NCBI GenBank assembly: GCA_015488485.1
Contig: WFNR01000016.1
Span: 1 to 48,604 of the forward strand
Length of the DNA stretch: 48,604 nucleotides
Reading direction: 5' to 3'
DNA from: Cyclobacteriaceae bacterium
Lineage (GTDB): Bacteria > Bacteroidota > Bacteroidia > Cytophagales > Cyclobacteriaceae
This document shows, piece after piece, positions 1 through 8,434 of the stretch. Every line of letters begins with the position of its first letter. Position 1 is the stretch's first letter. Under the pieces are notes generated by a model, which saw only the letters and a list, made by a program, of their open reading frames with translations, did not search any database and was not told the origin of the DNA. Both the position numbers and the translations under genes were made by a program.

Positions 1-423
1 CTCGGCTACTACGGCTGTTTTGCCCGAGGGCGTTTTTAAAATATTTTCATCAATGGCATAAGCCTTAATCTGGTGCTTGGAAGTAAGCTTCCAGGCATCG
101 TTTACCAGCTCCTTGAGCAGTACCGAATCATGGTGCAGCGCTTTATAGGTAATTTGGATATTCGATTTCATGGCCGGATAGTAGATATCTATCCAATAAC
201 GCTCGGCAATATAGCTGCTGTCGCGCAAGATACGGGCGGCCTTCGATACCTCGAAGCTATAAGGCAAGCTATCTGGTAGGCTCACATACTCATGTGGAGG
301 TAGCAGCAGGCGGTTGTAGCCTTTCGGTTTGGGCGAGTAGGTGTCGCGGCAGCCGGCAGCCAGCACACTTAGCCCTGCCAGCAACAACCATAAGCGATAT
401 CCGGTTAAACTTTTGTTTTTCAA
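1..423 (-). CDS. gldD: Gliding motility lipoprotein GldD (3' part outside window)
   Basis: Reading the minus strand from a TTG at 423 gives 141 codons that run off the window edge, so the C-terminus is missing. The product starts with a lipoprotein signal (hydrophobic stretch ending LAAGC, then RDTYSPKP). The following segments YNRLLLPPHEYV, PYSFEVSK and YWIDIYYP...NIQITYK are typical of GldD, an essential lipoprotein of gliding and type IX secretion in Bacteroidota. It follows the gldE stop in the same frame with 18 bases between, so the two are co-transcribed. No ATG lies between the gldE stop and this TTG, so the start is TTG by exclusion. The mutY-ssb-gldE-gldD order is common in the phylum and supports the call. 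Confidence 0.9.
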   Translation of the reverse strand, partial: MKNKSLTGYRLWLLLAGLSVLAAGCRDTYSPKPKGYNRLLLPPHEYVSLPDSLPYSFEVSKAARILRDSSYIAERYWIDIYYPAMKSNIQITYKALHHDSVLLKELVNDAWKLTSKHQIKAYAIDENILKTPSGKTAVVAE

Positions 424-441
424 ATCAGTACGGATTTCGTT

Positions 442-1788
442 CTACTTGCTTTTTACCCTCACCTTTTTAATTCTACGCTTATCTACCGCCAGGATGGTGA
501 ATTCGTATTGCCGGTAGTTGACCGTTTCACCGGTATTGGGCAGTTCGCCCAGCACCTCCAGCAGCATGCCGCCTAGCGATTCACTCTCACCCCTTATCTC
601 ATCAAAATAAGTAGGCTCCACTTTCAACACCTTACATACGTCATTGATAGAAGTGCGACCCTCGAAGTCATACACCCCCTCGCCCACTTTCCGGTAAAAA
701 CGTTCCACATCGTCAAATTCATCATTAATCTCGCCCACTATTTCTTCCAGGATATCCTCCATAGTAATCAGTCCCGAGGTGCCACCGTACTCATCTACCA
801 CAATGGCAATATGAATGCGCTTGGCCTGAAACTCACGCAGCAGGTCATCAATCATCTTGCTTTCGGGCACAAAATAAGCCGGGCGCAGCAGCTCCTGCCA
901 GGCAAAATGTTCGTCTTCGTCAATATACGGCAATAGGTCTTTTACATACAGAATGCCCTTGATGTTGTCAATGTCTTCATGAAAAACCGGTATGCGCGAA
1001 TGCCCTTCTTTGTTGATGGTATCCATCAGTTCGTGAAAATTGATGTTGTCTTCTACTGCCACAATATCCACCCGCGAGCGCATTACCTGGGTTACGGGTA
1101 TGGTGCCGAAGTTGACTATGCCGCGCAGCATGCTTTTTTCTTTTTCGGAAATACCCGTGCGGGTGGTAATTTCCAGCGCTTCATGCACCTCTTTGATGGA
1201 AGAAGGGATTTCCGGGCCGTTGGTTTTTTGCTGCAGGCGTCTTTCCACCACGGTGGTCAGGTTTACCAGTATCCAGGCAAGGGGCTTTACCAGAGTACGG
1301 CCGATGTACAGCAGCGCGCTGGTCTTGCGGGCAAAGGCCAGGTGCTGTTTGGTAGCATAAATTTTGGGCACTATCTCACCGAAAAAAACAATAACGAAAG
1401 TGACCACAAAAGTGAGAATGGTAATGAGTTTGGCCTGGCTTACTCCGGCAAACAACTGCCAGGTCAGATAGGTAGAAAGGGTAACGATGGCTACATTAAC
1501 AAAGTTGTTGAGGATGAGAATAGTGGCCAGCAGGTATTTGGGGTTGTCCAGCAAGGCGGTTACCCGTTTATCTGCCTTGTGTTTGCTCTGGCGCATCTCG
1601 TCCAGGTCGTGCAGCTCTATGGAAAAGAAAGCCACTTCGGCTCCTGATATCAGGGCGGAGAGCAGCAACAGGGCCACCAGGGTGGCAGCCATGCCCAGCC
1701 AGTAGCCCCATCCCGGCATAACACCGGTAGCTTGCAACAGCAAGGCTGGCAATAAACTCGGAGGTTCGTCAGCAAAGGCCGTTTCCAA
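442..1788 (-). CDS. gldE: Gliding motility protein GldE, CNNM/CBS-domain membrane protein
   Basis: The 448-residue protein has an N-terminal CNNM-type (DUF21) membrane domain with four hydrophobic segments between about residues 30 and 180, including the FFGEIVPKI motif. Two CBS domains follow (about 230-350, with VMRSRVDIVAV and VVDEYGGTSGLITMEDILEEIVGEI). A C-terminal CorC/HlyC domain ends the protein. This is the architecture of GldE, which is related to CorC-type transporters and is thought to stabilise GldD. The start is TTG at 1788; no ATG gives a better N-terminus. It lies 44 bases after ssb and directly before gldD, in the same transcription unit. A general CorC/hemolysin-like transporter is the alternative name, but the gldD neighbour favours GldE. 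Confidence 0.9.
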   Translation of the reverse strand: METAFADEPPSLLPALLLQATGVMPGWGYWLGMAATLVALLLLSALISGAEVAFFSIELHDLDEMRQSKHKADKRVTALLDNPKYLLATILILNNFVNVAIVTLSTYLTWQLFAGVSQAKLITILTFVVTFVIVFFGEIVPKIYATKQHLAFARKTSALLYIGRTLVKPLAWILVNLTTVVERRLQQKTNGPEIPSSIKEVHEALEITTRTGISEKEKSMLRGIVNFGTIPVTQVMRSRVDIVAVEDNINFHELMDTINKEGHSRIPVFHEDIDNIKGILYVKDLLPYIDEDEHFAWQELLRPAYFVPESKMIDDLLREFQAKRIHIAIVVDEYGGTSGLITMEDILEEIVGEINDEFDDVERFYRKVGEGVYDFEGRTSINDVCKVLKVEPTYFDEIRGESESLGGMLLEVLGELPNTGETVNYRQYEFTILAVDKRRIKKVRVKSK

Positions 1789-1832
1789 ATGAAAGCGGGT
1801 TAGTTAGACATATCGTGGAAGCCGCGGGGCAT

Positions 1833-2285
1833 TTAAAAGGGCAGGTCATCCACTTCGGTATCGTCTGCCGGGGCCGGCTGCACCGGCTCGGCCGGTTTGG
1901 CTGCGGCACTCTCAGCCGGGTGCGGAGGGGTGGCAGCCGCGCTGCTATCGGCCTGCCTGCGGCCGAGCATCACCATGTTGTCGCCTACCACTTCGGTGGT
2001 ATAGCGGGTTACTCCGTCTTTCTCCCACTGGCGGGTGCGCAGCTTGCCCTCAATATAAACCTGATCGCCCTTGTGCAGGTATTTTTCGGCCACTTCGGCC
2101 AGGCCACGCCACAATACCACATTGTGCCATTCGGTGATGGTCTTGCGCTCACCGGTGGTGCGGTCGTTATACGATTCGGAAGTAGCCAGCGAAAACGAAG
2201 CTACCGGCACCCCACTCTCCAGGTGTCTTACCTCGGGGTCGCGCCCCAGGTTGCCAACTAAAATTACTTTATTTACTCCTGCCAT
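1833..2285 (-). CDS. ssb: Single-stranded DNA-binding protein
   Basis: This 150-residue protein has an OB-fold in its first 110 residues, beginning [20 protein letters not shown], with the usual SSB signatures [20 protein letters not shown] and [17 protein letters not shown] Pro/Ala-rich linker follows. The protein ends in the acidic tail [10 protein letters not shown], which in SSBs recruits replication and repair enzymes. SSB coats single-stranded DNA in replication, recombination and repair. Its ATG is one base past the mutY stop codon, so the two DNA-repair genes are tightly coupled and probably share the mutY promoter. Confidence 0.97.
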   Translation of the reverse strand: MAGVNKVILVGNLGRDPEVRHLESGVPVASFSLATSESYNDRTTGERKTITEWHNVVLWRGLAEVAEKYLHKGDQVYIEGKLRTRQWEKDGVTRYTTEVVGDNMVMLGRRQADSSAAATPPHPAESAAAKPAEPVQPAPADDTEVDDLPF

Positions 2286-2286
2286 A

Positions 2287-3369
2287 TTATTTAGTCTCTT
2301 CCTGTAAATTTATTGAATTAAAATGTGTATCCAAATACCTGGCCAGCAAAACCGGCTTGGGCAAGGCTTCCACTTCATCGTAAAAGAACCATTTGTACCC
2401 GCTGCCGGCCAGGTCAGCCACCTGCTGAGGCGGGCCCGATACCGATACTGCCACAAAATTAACATTTAATATCCGGTGAGTAAGCTGATGACGGTAAAAT
2501 ATCGGTTCCATCTGTTGGCGGGCGGCCTGTTGCAACAGAGGGTGTGCCAACTTTTGCAGCTCCGGCTTCTTCCCGGTTTCTATCAGCACAAACTCATACA
2601 GGCCCTGCCAGATGTCTCCGGCCGGTCGCTGGCGCATCAGCAAACGGCCGTTATGATAGGCCACCAGATAAGTAAAATAACGCTGCCGGATGGCACGGGC
2701 GGGGGCTTTTACCGGTAATTCATGCTGCCTGCTCTGCTGGCGGGCTACACAGCTCAGAGCCAGCACACAGGTGTCACAGGCCGGCTTTCGCGGGGTGCAT
2801 TGCAGGGCACCAAATTCCATCAGCGCCTGGTTGTAGTCGCCCGGGTAGGCGGGGTCGAGCAGGGAGGCGGACAGGGTGGTAAACTCCTGGCGGGCGGCCG
2901 GGGTGTTGATGGGAGTGGCCAGCCCGAAATGGCGCGCCAGTACGCGATACACGTTACCATCTACCACCGGCACCGGCTCATCAAAAGCCTGTGAGGCAAT
3001 GGCTGCGGCTGTATAAGGCCCGATACCGGGTAGCTGCTGCAGGCCGGCAGCCGTGCGTGGCCAGTGGCCGCGGTGCTCTTGCCAGACCACCTGCGCACAC
3101 TTGTGCAAGTGGCGCGCCCGGCTGTAGTAGCCCAGCCCCTGCCACAGGCGCAAAACCTCATCGAGCGGTGCGGCCGCCAGATCGGCCAGCGTGGGGTAGG
3201 CCGCCATAAATCTCTCGTAATAAGGCAACCCCTGGCTGATACGGGTTTGCTGCATAATGACCTCGGCCAGCCAAATACGGTAAGGATCATGGCTGTGGCG
3301 CCATGGCAGGGCCCGCTGATGCCGGTCATACCAGTGCAGCAGGGTGGCGGTGAACGGATGTGCAGTCAA
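2287..3369 (-). CDS. mutY: A/G-specific adenine DNA glycosylase MutY
   Basis: MutY removes adenine mispaired with 8-oxoguanine. The 360-residue protein shows catalytic Glu36 (AEVIMQQTR), a helix-hairpin-helix [12 protein letters not shown] at 113-124, catalytic Asp137 in VVDGNV, and the [4Fe-4S] ligands Cys191, 198, 201 and 207 with C-x6-C-x2-C-x5-C spacing. The C-terminal third (about 220-350) is the NUDIX-like domain that recognises 8-oxoG, including [14 protein letters not shown]. The start is TTG at 3369, with an in-frame stop just upstream. It heads the mutY-ssb-gldE-gldD unit and is divergent from the HU gene across about 135 bases that must hold both promoters. Confidence 0.96.
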   Translation of the reverse strand: MTAHPFTATLLHWYDRHQRALPWRHSHDPYRIWLAEVIMQQTRISQGLPYYERFMAAYPTLADLAAAPLDEVLRLWQGLGYYSRARHLHKCAQVVWQEHRGHWPRTAAGLQQLPGIGPYTAAAIASQAFDEPVPVVDGNVYRVLARHFGLATPINTPAARQEFTTLSASLLDPAYPGDYNQALMEFGALQCTPRKPACDTCVLALSCVARQQSRQHELPVKAPARAIRQRYFTYLVAYHNGRLLMRQRPAGDIWQGLYEFVLIETGKKPELQKLAHPLLQQAARQQMEPIFYRHQLTHRILNVNFVAVSVSGPPQQVADLAGSGYKWFFYDEVEALPKPVLLARYLDTHFNSINLQEETK

Positions 3370-3504
3370 GAATACTATTATTTAGCACAGATTATGAGGC
3401 AAAATTGGAGCATTTATTTTAATATTTGCACAGAGCTATTAAATTTGCAGCGAATCTATTGGCAATAAGCCGTTTATGTGTTGAACCCTTAAAATATTTT
3501 TACA

Positions 3505-3798
3505 GTGACTAAAGCAGAAGTAATAGCAGAAATAGCCGAAAAAACCGGTATTGACAAAGCCGATGTAAGTGCTACCGTAGAAGCCTTTTTCAACGTAGTG
3601 AAGAACTCAATGGCCGATGGCCATAATATCTACATTCGTGGGTTCGGCAGTTTTGTAAACAAGAAAAGGGCCCGTAAAATTGCCCGTAATATCTCGAAAA
3701 ACACCGCTATGGTGATTGAAGAGCACTATGTGCCAAGCTTCAAGCCTTCCAGGGTGTTTATCAATAAAATCAAGAACAGCCCTAAAGTAGGTAAGTAG
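3505..3798 (+). CDS. HU-family nucleoid DNA-binding protein
   Basis: This 97-residue protein starts at GTG. It has the HU/IHF fold: helical N-terminus (TKAEVIAEIAEKTGIDKADV), GFGSF turn at about 46-50, then the basic DNA-binding arm with KKRARKIARN and the C-terminal PSFKPS...FINKIK. It bends and compacts DNA. HU followed by a very small basic protein and RNase E/G is a conserved order in Bacteroidota. A TAAATTTG box at 3440-3447 could be its -7 element, giving a leader of about 50 bases. A hairpin terminator follows the stop, so it is probably monocistronic. Confidence 0.95.
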   Translation: MTKAEVIAEIAEKTGIDKADVSATVEAFFNVVKNSMADGHNIYIRGFGSFVNKKRARKIARNISKNTAMVIEEHYVPSFKPSRVFINKIKNSPKVGK

Positions 3799-3804
3799 AT
3801 CGTG

Positions 3805-3831
3805 AGCCGGGAATACTTTTCCCGGCTTTCT
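3805..3831 (+). terminator. Rho-independent terminator after the HU gene
   Basis: A perfect 9-bp stem (AGCCGGGAA at 3805-3813 pairing with TTCCCGGCT at 3819-3827) with a 5-base loop is followed by a T-rich run, seven bases after the HU stop codon. Confidence 0.85.
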
Positions 3832-3855
3832 TATTTGTTTCCAGCCAAAAAAGGA

Positions 3856-3863
3856 TAACTTTG
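3856..3863 (+). promoter_or_regulatory. Bacteroidota -7 promoter box (TAACTTTG)
   Basis: The sequence matches the TAnnTTTG consensus of the primary Bacteroidota sigma factor. It lies between the HU terminator and the 29-residue protein gene, and would start transcription near 3867-3870, right at a strong hairpin. The -33 element is not clear. Confidence 0.7.
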
Positions 3864-3865
3864 CG

Positions 3866-3890
3866 CTCCCGTTTGGTAAGCAAACGGGAG
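3866..3890 (+). promoter_or_regulatory. Strong hairpin at the 5' end of the small-protein/rng mRNA
   Basis: CTCCCGTTTG (3866-3875) and CAAACGGGAG (3881-3890) form a perfect 10-bp stem with a 5-base loop. It starts only three bases after the promoter box, so it should cap the 5' end of the transcript. A short TTTT follows, too weak for an obvious terminator. Likely roles are 5'-end stabilisation or control of the downstream genes; the function is inferred. Confidence 0.6.
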
Positions 3891-3993
3891 TTTTGGTGTT
3901 TGATTTTGCCGTTGTGGCCTCAACGGGTTGCAACAAAAATATATTTAATTACAGCGGCAGTAGCCGTTTGTTTAACTTAAAAATTTTAAAAAT

Positions 3994-4083
3994 ATGCCTT
4001 GCGGTAAAAAAAGAAAACGACATAAGATCGCTACGCATAAGCGTAAAAAGCGACTTAGAAAAAACAGACACAAGAAGAAGTAG
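3994..4083 (+). CDS. 29-residue Lys/Arg-rich protein (AURKAIP1/COX24-domain type)
   Basis: Translation from ATG 3994 gives MPCGKKRKRHKIATHKRKKR plus nine more residues and a stop: 29 residues, mostly Lys, Arg and His. Short proteins of this kind directly upstream of RNase E/G are widespread in Bacteroidota and are annotated as AURKAIP1/COX24-domain proteins, a name taken from mitochondrial ribosomal-subunit proteins. That suggests an RNA or ribosome-binding role, which is inference. It has its own promoter box and is followed 82 bases later by rng, with which it probably shares a transcript. Confidence 0.85.
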   Translation: MPCGKKRKRHKIATHKRKKRLRKNRHKKK

Positions 4084-4165
4084 GCTATAGGCGCACGTGC
4101 CTGAGCTGAGTCAGCTCCCAGGGAGCCGGCTCCGGATTTATTTATTCACTAAAAGCATTAAAGTT

Positions 4166-5719
4166 TTGAGTAACGAACTATTAGTTAGCTCAACTCAAAA
4201 AGGATGCCGAATAGCCCTACTCAAAGACAAAGGTCTTCTGGAGTACCATCATGAAGAAGATGGGAATCAATTTACTGTTGGAGATATTTACCTGGGCACG
4301 GTAAAAAAAGTGGTGCCCGGGCTGAATGCCGCCTTTATTGATGTTGGATACGAAAAGGATGCATTTCTCCACTATCTTGATTTAGGACCTAAAATTCAGT
4401 CGCTCAACAAGTTTACCAAGCAGGCCCTGAGCCGAGGTAACGTAACTGGCGACTTGAGCAAGTTCAAGATCCTGCCCGACATCAACAAACATGGTAAGAT
4501 CTCCGATGTGCTCACCCGCAACCAGAAGATTTTGGTACAGGTGGTTAAAGAACCCATCTCTACCAAGGGCCCCAGGTTATCCTGCGAGTTGTCGCTTGCC
4601 GGCCGGTACGTAGTACTGGTACCTTTTTCCGATTCGGTGAGCGTTTCAAAAAAAATTACCAGCAGCGAAGAGCGCAAACGCCTGGTGCGGCTGGTTAAGT
4701 CTATCAAGCCCGAAAATTTCGGGGTAATCATCCGTACTGTGGCCGAGGGTAAGGATGTGGCTTCGCTGCACAACGACCTCAATCAGCTCTATGAAAACTG
4801 GCAGGCGGGTATAAAAAAACTGAAAACAGCCAAACCCGGTGATGTGATCATCGGTGAGGTGAACAAAACCTCCTCTATCCTGCGCGATGTCCTCAATGAA
4901 TCGTTCGACAGCATTGTGATTGACGACAAAAAAATGTACGAGGAGATCAAGGCCTATACCCGCAAGATTGCTCCCGAAAAAGAGAAGATTGTCAAATACT
5001 ACAATGGCAAAGCCAAATTATTTGAGTCTTATGGGGTAGAGAAGCAGATAAAAATGCTTTTCGGCCGTTCGGTAAGTATCAAGGGGGGTGGCTACCTGAT
5101 AATCGAGCATACCGAGGCGCTGCATGTGATTGACGTAAACAGCGGCAACAAATCGAACAGCGAGGCCAACCAGGAAGCTACAGCTCTGGCGGTAAACCTG
5201 GAGGCGGCTGCCGAAATAGCCCGTCAGTTGCGCCTGCGCGATATGGGTGGCATCATCGTCATCGACTTCATCGACATGCGCAAGGCCGAAAACAAAAAGC
5301 TGGTGTATCAGCGCATGAAGGAGGAGATGAAGGAGGACCGCTCCAAATTCACCATCCTGCCGCTGTCGAAATTCGGCCTCATGCAGATTACCCGCCAGCG
5401 GGTACGACCCGAGGTGAATATCACCACCAGCGAGAAGTGCCCTACCTGCAACGGCACTGGCAAGATTACCGCCTCCATACTGGTGGCCGAGCAGATAGAG
5501 AACACCCTGAAGCACCTGCTGGTTGACCAGAACGAAAAGGACATCACGCTGGCCGTACACCCGTACCTGTATGCCTATTTTACCAAAGGCATCAAGTCGA
5601 TACGCATGCAGTGGTTTTTGAAATACCACAAATGGGTGAAGCTGATCGAAGATTCTTCGCTGGCCATAACCGAGTATAATTTTCTGAACAAGGAACTGGA
5701 AGTAATAGAGATAGATTAA
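4166..5719 (+). CDS. rng: Ribonuclease E/G family endoribonuclease
   Basis: This RNase E/G-type enzyme processes rRNA and mRNA. An S1-like RNA-binding domain sits near the N-terminus (GDIYLGTVKKVVPGLNAAF...GYEKDAFLH). The DNase I-like catalytic core includes HVIDVNSG and GGIIVIDFIDM with the metal-binding acidic residues. The zinc-link CPTCNGTG follows near residue 430. I place the start at TTG 4166 (then SNELLVSSTQKG), which gives 517 residues and matches the usual N-terminus of Bacteroidota homologues. The frame opens 69 bases earlier at a GTG, but those extra residues look untranslated. There is no long RNase E-like degradosome tail, so it is closer to RNase G in length. Confidence 0.93.
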   Translation: MSNELLVSSTQKGCRIALLKDKGLLEYHHEEDGNQFTVGDIYLGTVKKVVPGLNAAFIDVGYEKDAFLHYLDLGPKIQSLNKFTKQALSRGNVTGDLSKFKILPDINKHGKISDVLTRNQKILVQVVKEPISTKGPRLSCELSLAGRYVVLVPFSDSVSVSKKITSSEERKRLVRLVKSIKPENFGVIIRTVAEGKDVASLHNDLNQLYENWQAGIKKLKTAKPGDVIIGEVNKTSSILRDVLNESFDSIVIDDKKMYEEIKAYTRKIAPEKEKIVKYYNGKAKLFESYGVEKQIKMLFGRSVSIKGGGYLIIEHTEALHVIDVNSGNKSNSEANQEATALAVNLEAAAEIARQLRLRDMGGIIVIDFIDMRKAENKKLVYQRMKEEMKEDRSKFTILPLSKFGLMQITRQRVRPEVNITTSEKCPTCNGTGKITASILVAEQIENTLKHLLVDQNEKDITLAVHPYLYAYFTKGIKSIRMQWFLKYHKWVKLIEDSSLAITEYNFLNKELEVIEID

Positions 5720-5735
5720 AAACTACGGCTTACTG

Positions 5736-6749
5736 ATGAAACGGCTTGCCAAAAGCGTAGTTGGGGTATTGCTCACGACAGTTATGATGTACGGTTGCCA
5801 ATCGGGCGATGAGACCTGCATTGAAGCACCCCGGATAGAGGTCCTGCCGCAAGTAACTATCACTCGCCTGGAAGACAGCCTGTTCGCCACCCACAACCCC
5901 CGCCAAGTGCTGGCTTTTTTGCGCCAGCACCCGGTCATTACCCGTGAGTTTCTGGGGGTAGCCCAATACCCTTCCGACACCATACTGGCCCGTGAGCTGT
6001 ACCGCGTAATCAGCAATCCGTACAGCGACTCTCTGCTGCTGGATGTAAAAGCCCGCTTTGGCGATATGCAGGATTTGCAGCAGGAATTCGCCCGGGCTTT
6101 TGCCTATATCAAACATTATTATCCCGATTTCCGCATCCCGCACATCCAGACCCTGGTAACCGGCTTTGGCAGCAGTGAGCTGTTCGTCAGCGACAGCCTT
6201 ATTATCATCGGGCTCGACTACTACCTGGGTCCGCAGGGGCGCTATCGTCCGCAGGGCATACCGCAATATATTTTAAAAAGATTCGACAAGCCCTACATCG
6301 TGCCGGCCGTGGTACTGCTCTATGCCGATCGTTTTCTGCGCGAAAACCCGGCCGACAAAACCATGCTGGCCGATATGATTTACTATGGCAAAAAGTACTT
6401 TTTTGCTAAAAACATGCTGCCCTGCACCCCCGACTCACTCATTATCTGGTATTCGGGCAAGGAACTGGCCGAGGTGGAAGAAAACCGGCAGATAATCTGG
6501 TATCATTTTCTTGAAAAAGAACTGCTCTACGAAACCAACCATCTGGTAAAGCAGAAGTATATCGGTGAGCGGCCCAAGGTGTATGAGATCGGTCCCAACT
6601 GCCCGGGGCGTATCGGGGCCTGGCTGGGCTGGGATATTGTGCGCACTTATCACCAGCGCCATCCGCAGGAAACCATCCAACAGATACTAACCGAGCCGGA
6701 TGCCCGGCAAATTCTGCAAGGCGCCAAATACAATCCGCTGGGTTCTTAG
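5736..6749 (+). CDS. gldB: Gliding motility lipoprotein GldB
   Basis: The 337-residue protein has a lipoprotein signal with Cys21 (MMYGC). The body carries GldB-like features: ITRLEDSLFA near the start, YYPDFRIPHIQTLVTGFG, and SLIIIGLDYYLGP followed by YRPQGIPQYILKRF. GldB is a membrane-anchored lipoprotein required for gliding in Flavobacterium; homologues also occur in non-gliding relatives, where the role is unknown. It begins 16 bases after rng and probably shares its transcript. It converges with the dipeptidase gene on the other strand. Confidence 0.85.
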   Translation: MKRLAKSVVGVLLTTVMMYGCQSGDETCIEAPRIEVLPQVTITRLEDSLFATHNPRQVLAFLRQHPVITREFLGVAQYPSDTILARELYRVISNPYSDSLLLDVKARFGDMQDLQQEFARAFAYIKHYYPDFRIPHIQTLVTGFGSSELFVSDSLIIIGLDYYLGPQGRYRPQGIPQYILKRFDKPYIVPAVVLLYADRFLRENPADKTMLADMIYYGKKYFFAKNMLPCTPDSLIIWYSGKELAEVEENRQIIWYHFLEKELLYETNHLVKQKYIGERPKVYEIGPNCPGRIGAWLGWDIVRTYHQRHPQETIQQILTEPDARQILQGAKYNPLGS

Positions 6750-6754
6750 TCGGT

Positions 6755-6780
6755 GGCTGCCTCCATACTTTTTTCAGCAA
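6755..6780. repeat. Partial copy of the 3' part of the adjacent dipeptidase gene
   Basis: These 26 bases (ggctgcctccat...ttttttcagcaa) nearly repeat 6938-6964 inside the dipeptidase gene, with one substitution and one missing base. They lie just beyond that gene's stop, between the two convergent genes. Confidence 0.5.
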
Positions 6781-6835
6781 TTCAATCAGCGTCTCCGCAG
6801 ATACACTGATAGGAAAACACAAACCGTTGGCTCTA

Positions 6836-7492
6836 TTAGTTGGTATGCTGCCGGCACAACGGGTCATCAGCCGGCTCATATTCATGCGAGCTCCGGTAGG
6901 TATAATGCCACCACTCGGTAGGGTAAGGGTCAAAGCCGGCTGCCTCCATGCCTTTTTTCAGCAACTGGCGGTTTTGCAATACCGTATCAGGCAGGTTGGT
7001 GTAGTCGTGGTGGGCTTCTTCGCCAAAATGATCGAAGCCGGTGCCCATATCCAGCTCACGGCCATCGTCCGTTACCAGGGTCAGATCTACCGCCAGGCCG
7101 CGATTGTGGGCCGAGCCCTTGCCGGCCGGATTGGCCACATAGCGGTCATCAGGCAGTATCTCCCACATTTTGTACTGTACAGACCGGGGGCGATAGCAGT
7201 CGAAGAGTTTCAGCCGGTAGCCGCGTTGTCGGAAATATTGCTGGGCTTTAATCAGCCCGCGTACCGTTTCGTAGGCCAGCTTACACTCGGCACAAGGGTA
7301 CACCGCCCGGTGCAAGAAGTTGTCATCAGTGGCGTACTTCAGGTCAAGCACAAAGGTGGTATCATAGTCGGTCAGGTACACATAGGCAGTATCGGCCGGC
7401 CCGGTGTTTTGTATAACCGGTTGTTGTTGCTTGTTACCACAAGCCATTAACAGGGACATCAAGGCGGCAAAAGATAAAAGGGTTGTTTTCAT
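6836..7492 (-). CDS. D-alanyl-D-alanine dipeptidase-like lipoprotein (peptidase M15D, VanX family)
   Basis: The 218-residue protein has a lipoprotein signal (LLMAC, Cys18). The zinc peptidase motifs of VanX are present: SAHNRGLAVD with His129 and Asp136, and EWWH with Glu193 and His196. The CYRPRSVQ segment near residue 99 carries the expected Arg. VanX-type enzymes hydrolyse D-Ala-D-Ala. Here the lipid anchor and the absence of vanH or vanA nearby point to peptidoglycan-fragment turnover in the periplasm rather than glycopeptide resistance. It lies downstream of the zinc-ribbon membrane protein, separated by a terminator, so it is likely transcribed on its own. Confidence 0.9.
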   Translation of the reverse strand: MKTTLLSFAALMSLLMACGNKQQQPVIQNTGPADTAYVYLTDYDTTFVLDLKYATDDNFLHRAVYPCAECKLAYETVRGLIKAQQYFRQRGYRLKLFDCYRPRSVQYKMWEILPDDRYVANPAGKGSAHNRGLAVDLTLVTDDGRELDMGTGFDHFGEEAHHDYTNLPDTVLQNRQLLKKGMEAAGFDPYPTEWWHYTYRSSHEYEPADDPLCRQHTN

Positions 7493-7507
7493 GTAGGCTA
7501 TGATTAA

Positions 7508-7546
7508 AAAAAGCTGTTACCCGGTCAGGATAACAGCTTTTTATTT
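7508..7546 (-). terminator. Symmetric A/T-flanked terminator hairpin
   Basis: AAAAAGCTGTTA (7508-7519) pairs with TAACAGCTTTTT (7531-7542) to give a 12-bp stem with an 11-base loop. It sits just past the stop of the minus-strand gene ending at 7559 and would terminate it; the flanks would work in either direction. Confidence 0.8.
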
Positions 7547-7558
7547 AATGTGTTTTTT

Positions 7559-8320
7559 CTAGGCCGGAGGCGGCACGCTGGGCGGAGCTGCCAGTTTTTT
7601 GGTTTTCACTGTTCTGCGCTCCTTATGGCCGCAATATGAGCATTTGTAGTACTCCAGCAGTTCGCCTTCTTCTTCCACAGTAGGCGATTTTATCACCTCT
7701 TCGTCTTCTACACGCATGGTACGATAACCACACGAAGGACATTCGATAGCCAGCGAAGCACCATCGTATTTTTCGATTTTGGTGTAGCCGGTTTCTTCGT
7801 CAAGCCACACGTCATAGTCAACGGCATGGCTGGCTTCTTCCTCAATCATTTCAGGTGTCAGATAGGCATCTTCCTCGTCCTCGCTAAGCAGCTTCATCTT
7901 ATTGCCGTTGTTCGGGTTGATGCGCGGCTTATGACGCAGCTTGTTGAGTTTCTTTTCCACCTGAAAAGGATAATACACCTTGATCAGGCTGTTGAAGACA
8001 AGGGCAAAAATGGTGGTAAAGCTAGCCGTAACAAACACCCGTACAAAGAACCAGATCATTTCTTCTTGCACGGTATCGGTAAACAGGCTGTTCATCCACA
8101 AACCCAGCGCAATACACCAACTCAATGTCGCATACCAAAACAGGTTGATCTCGTTGGCATTGATAAAGTCGTGCTTTTCCTTAGGGTCTTTGATGGTAAT
8201 CAGCCTGACAAAATAATATAACGTTATCAAGACACCGGCAGCGGCAAACAAAATGGCCAGATAGACCATCGCCTTGTCCCAGACTTTCAGAAAGTTTACG
8301 TAAGATTCATTGTACTCCAT
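7559..8320 (-). CDS. Membrane protein of unknown function with C-terminal zinc ribbon
   Basis: I do not recognise a named family. The 253-residue protein has three likely membrane helices (about residues 17-39, 62-80 and 88-112). An acidic cytoplasmic segment (SEDEEDAYLTPEMIEEEASH) follows. The C-terminus holds a rubredoxin/zinc-ribbon pair, CPSCGY near 195 and CSYCGH near 228, then a Lys/Pro-rich tail. The four cysteines should bind one zinc ion. It lies between two cell-wall enzyme genes but has its own terminator. No function is claimed. Confidence 0.8.
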   Translation of the reverse strand: MEYNESYVNFLKVWDKAMVYLAILFAAAGVLITLYYFVRLITIKDPKEKHDFINANEINLFWYATLSWCIALGLWMNSLFTDTVQEEMIWFFVRVFVTASFTTIFALVFNSLIKVYYPFQVEKKLNKLRHKPRINPNNGNKMKLLSEDEEDAYLTPEMIEEEASHAVDYDVWLDEETGYTKIEKYDGASLAIECPSCGYRTMRVEDEEVIKSPTVEEEGELLEYYKCSYCGHKERRTVKTKKLAAPPSVPPPA

Positions 8321-8434
8321 TGCTCACAAGGTTGGTTAATTAGTTGGTTTTCAAATCAGGTTTTTGGTTAAGGTTTTAAATTCAGGCTCAATTTATATAA
8401 ATCCTAATTAGTAAAAAACAAAACATAAAAAAAG

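Noticed and set aside
73-279. Plus-strand open frame opposite gldD
   Set aside because: It lies entirely over the gldD reading frame, whose protein motifs are clear, and shows no family features.
4097-4165. Upstream GTG extension of the RNase E/G frame
   Set aside because: The added 23 residues do not resemble the N-terminus of homologues, which begin at the SNELL segment; the TTG at 4166 fits better.
6442-6933. 163-codon minus-strand frame over gldB and the dipeptidase 3' end
   Set aside because: It is a shadow of two genes in other frames; only the short repeat inside it is meaningful.
6836-7492. Glycopeptide resistance gene vanX
   Set aside because: The enzyme motifs match, but it is a lipoprotein with no vanH, vanA or regulator nearby, so cell-wall turnover is the safer reading.
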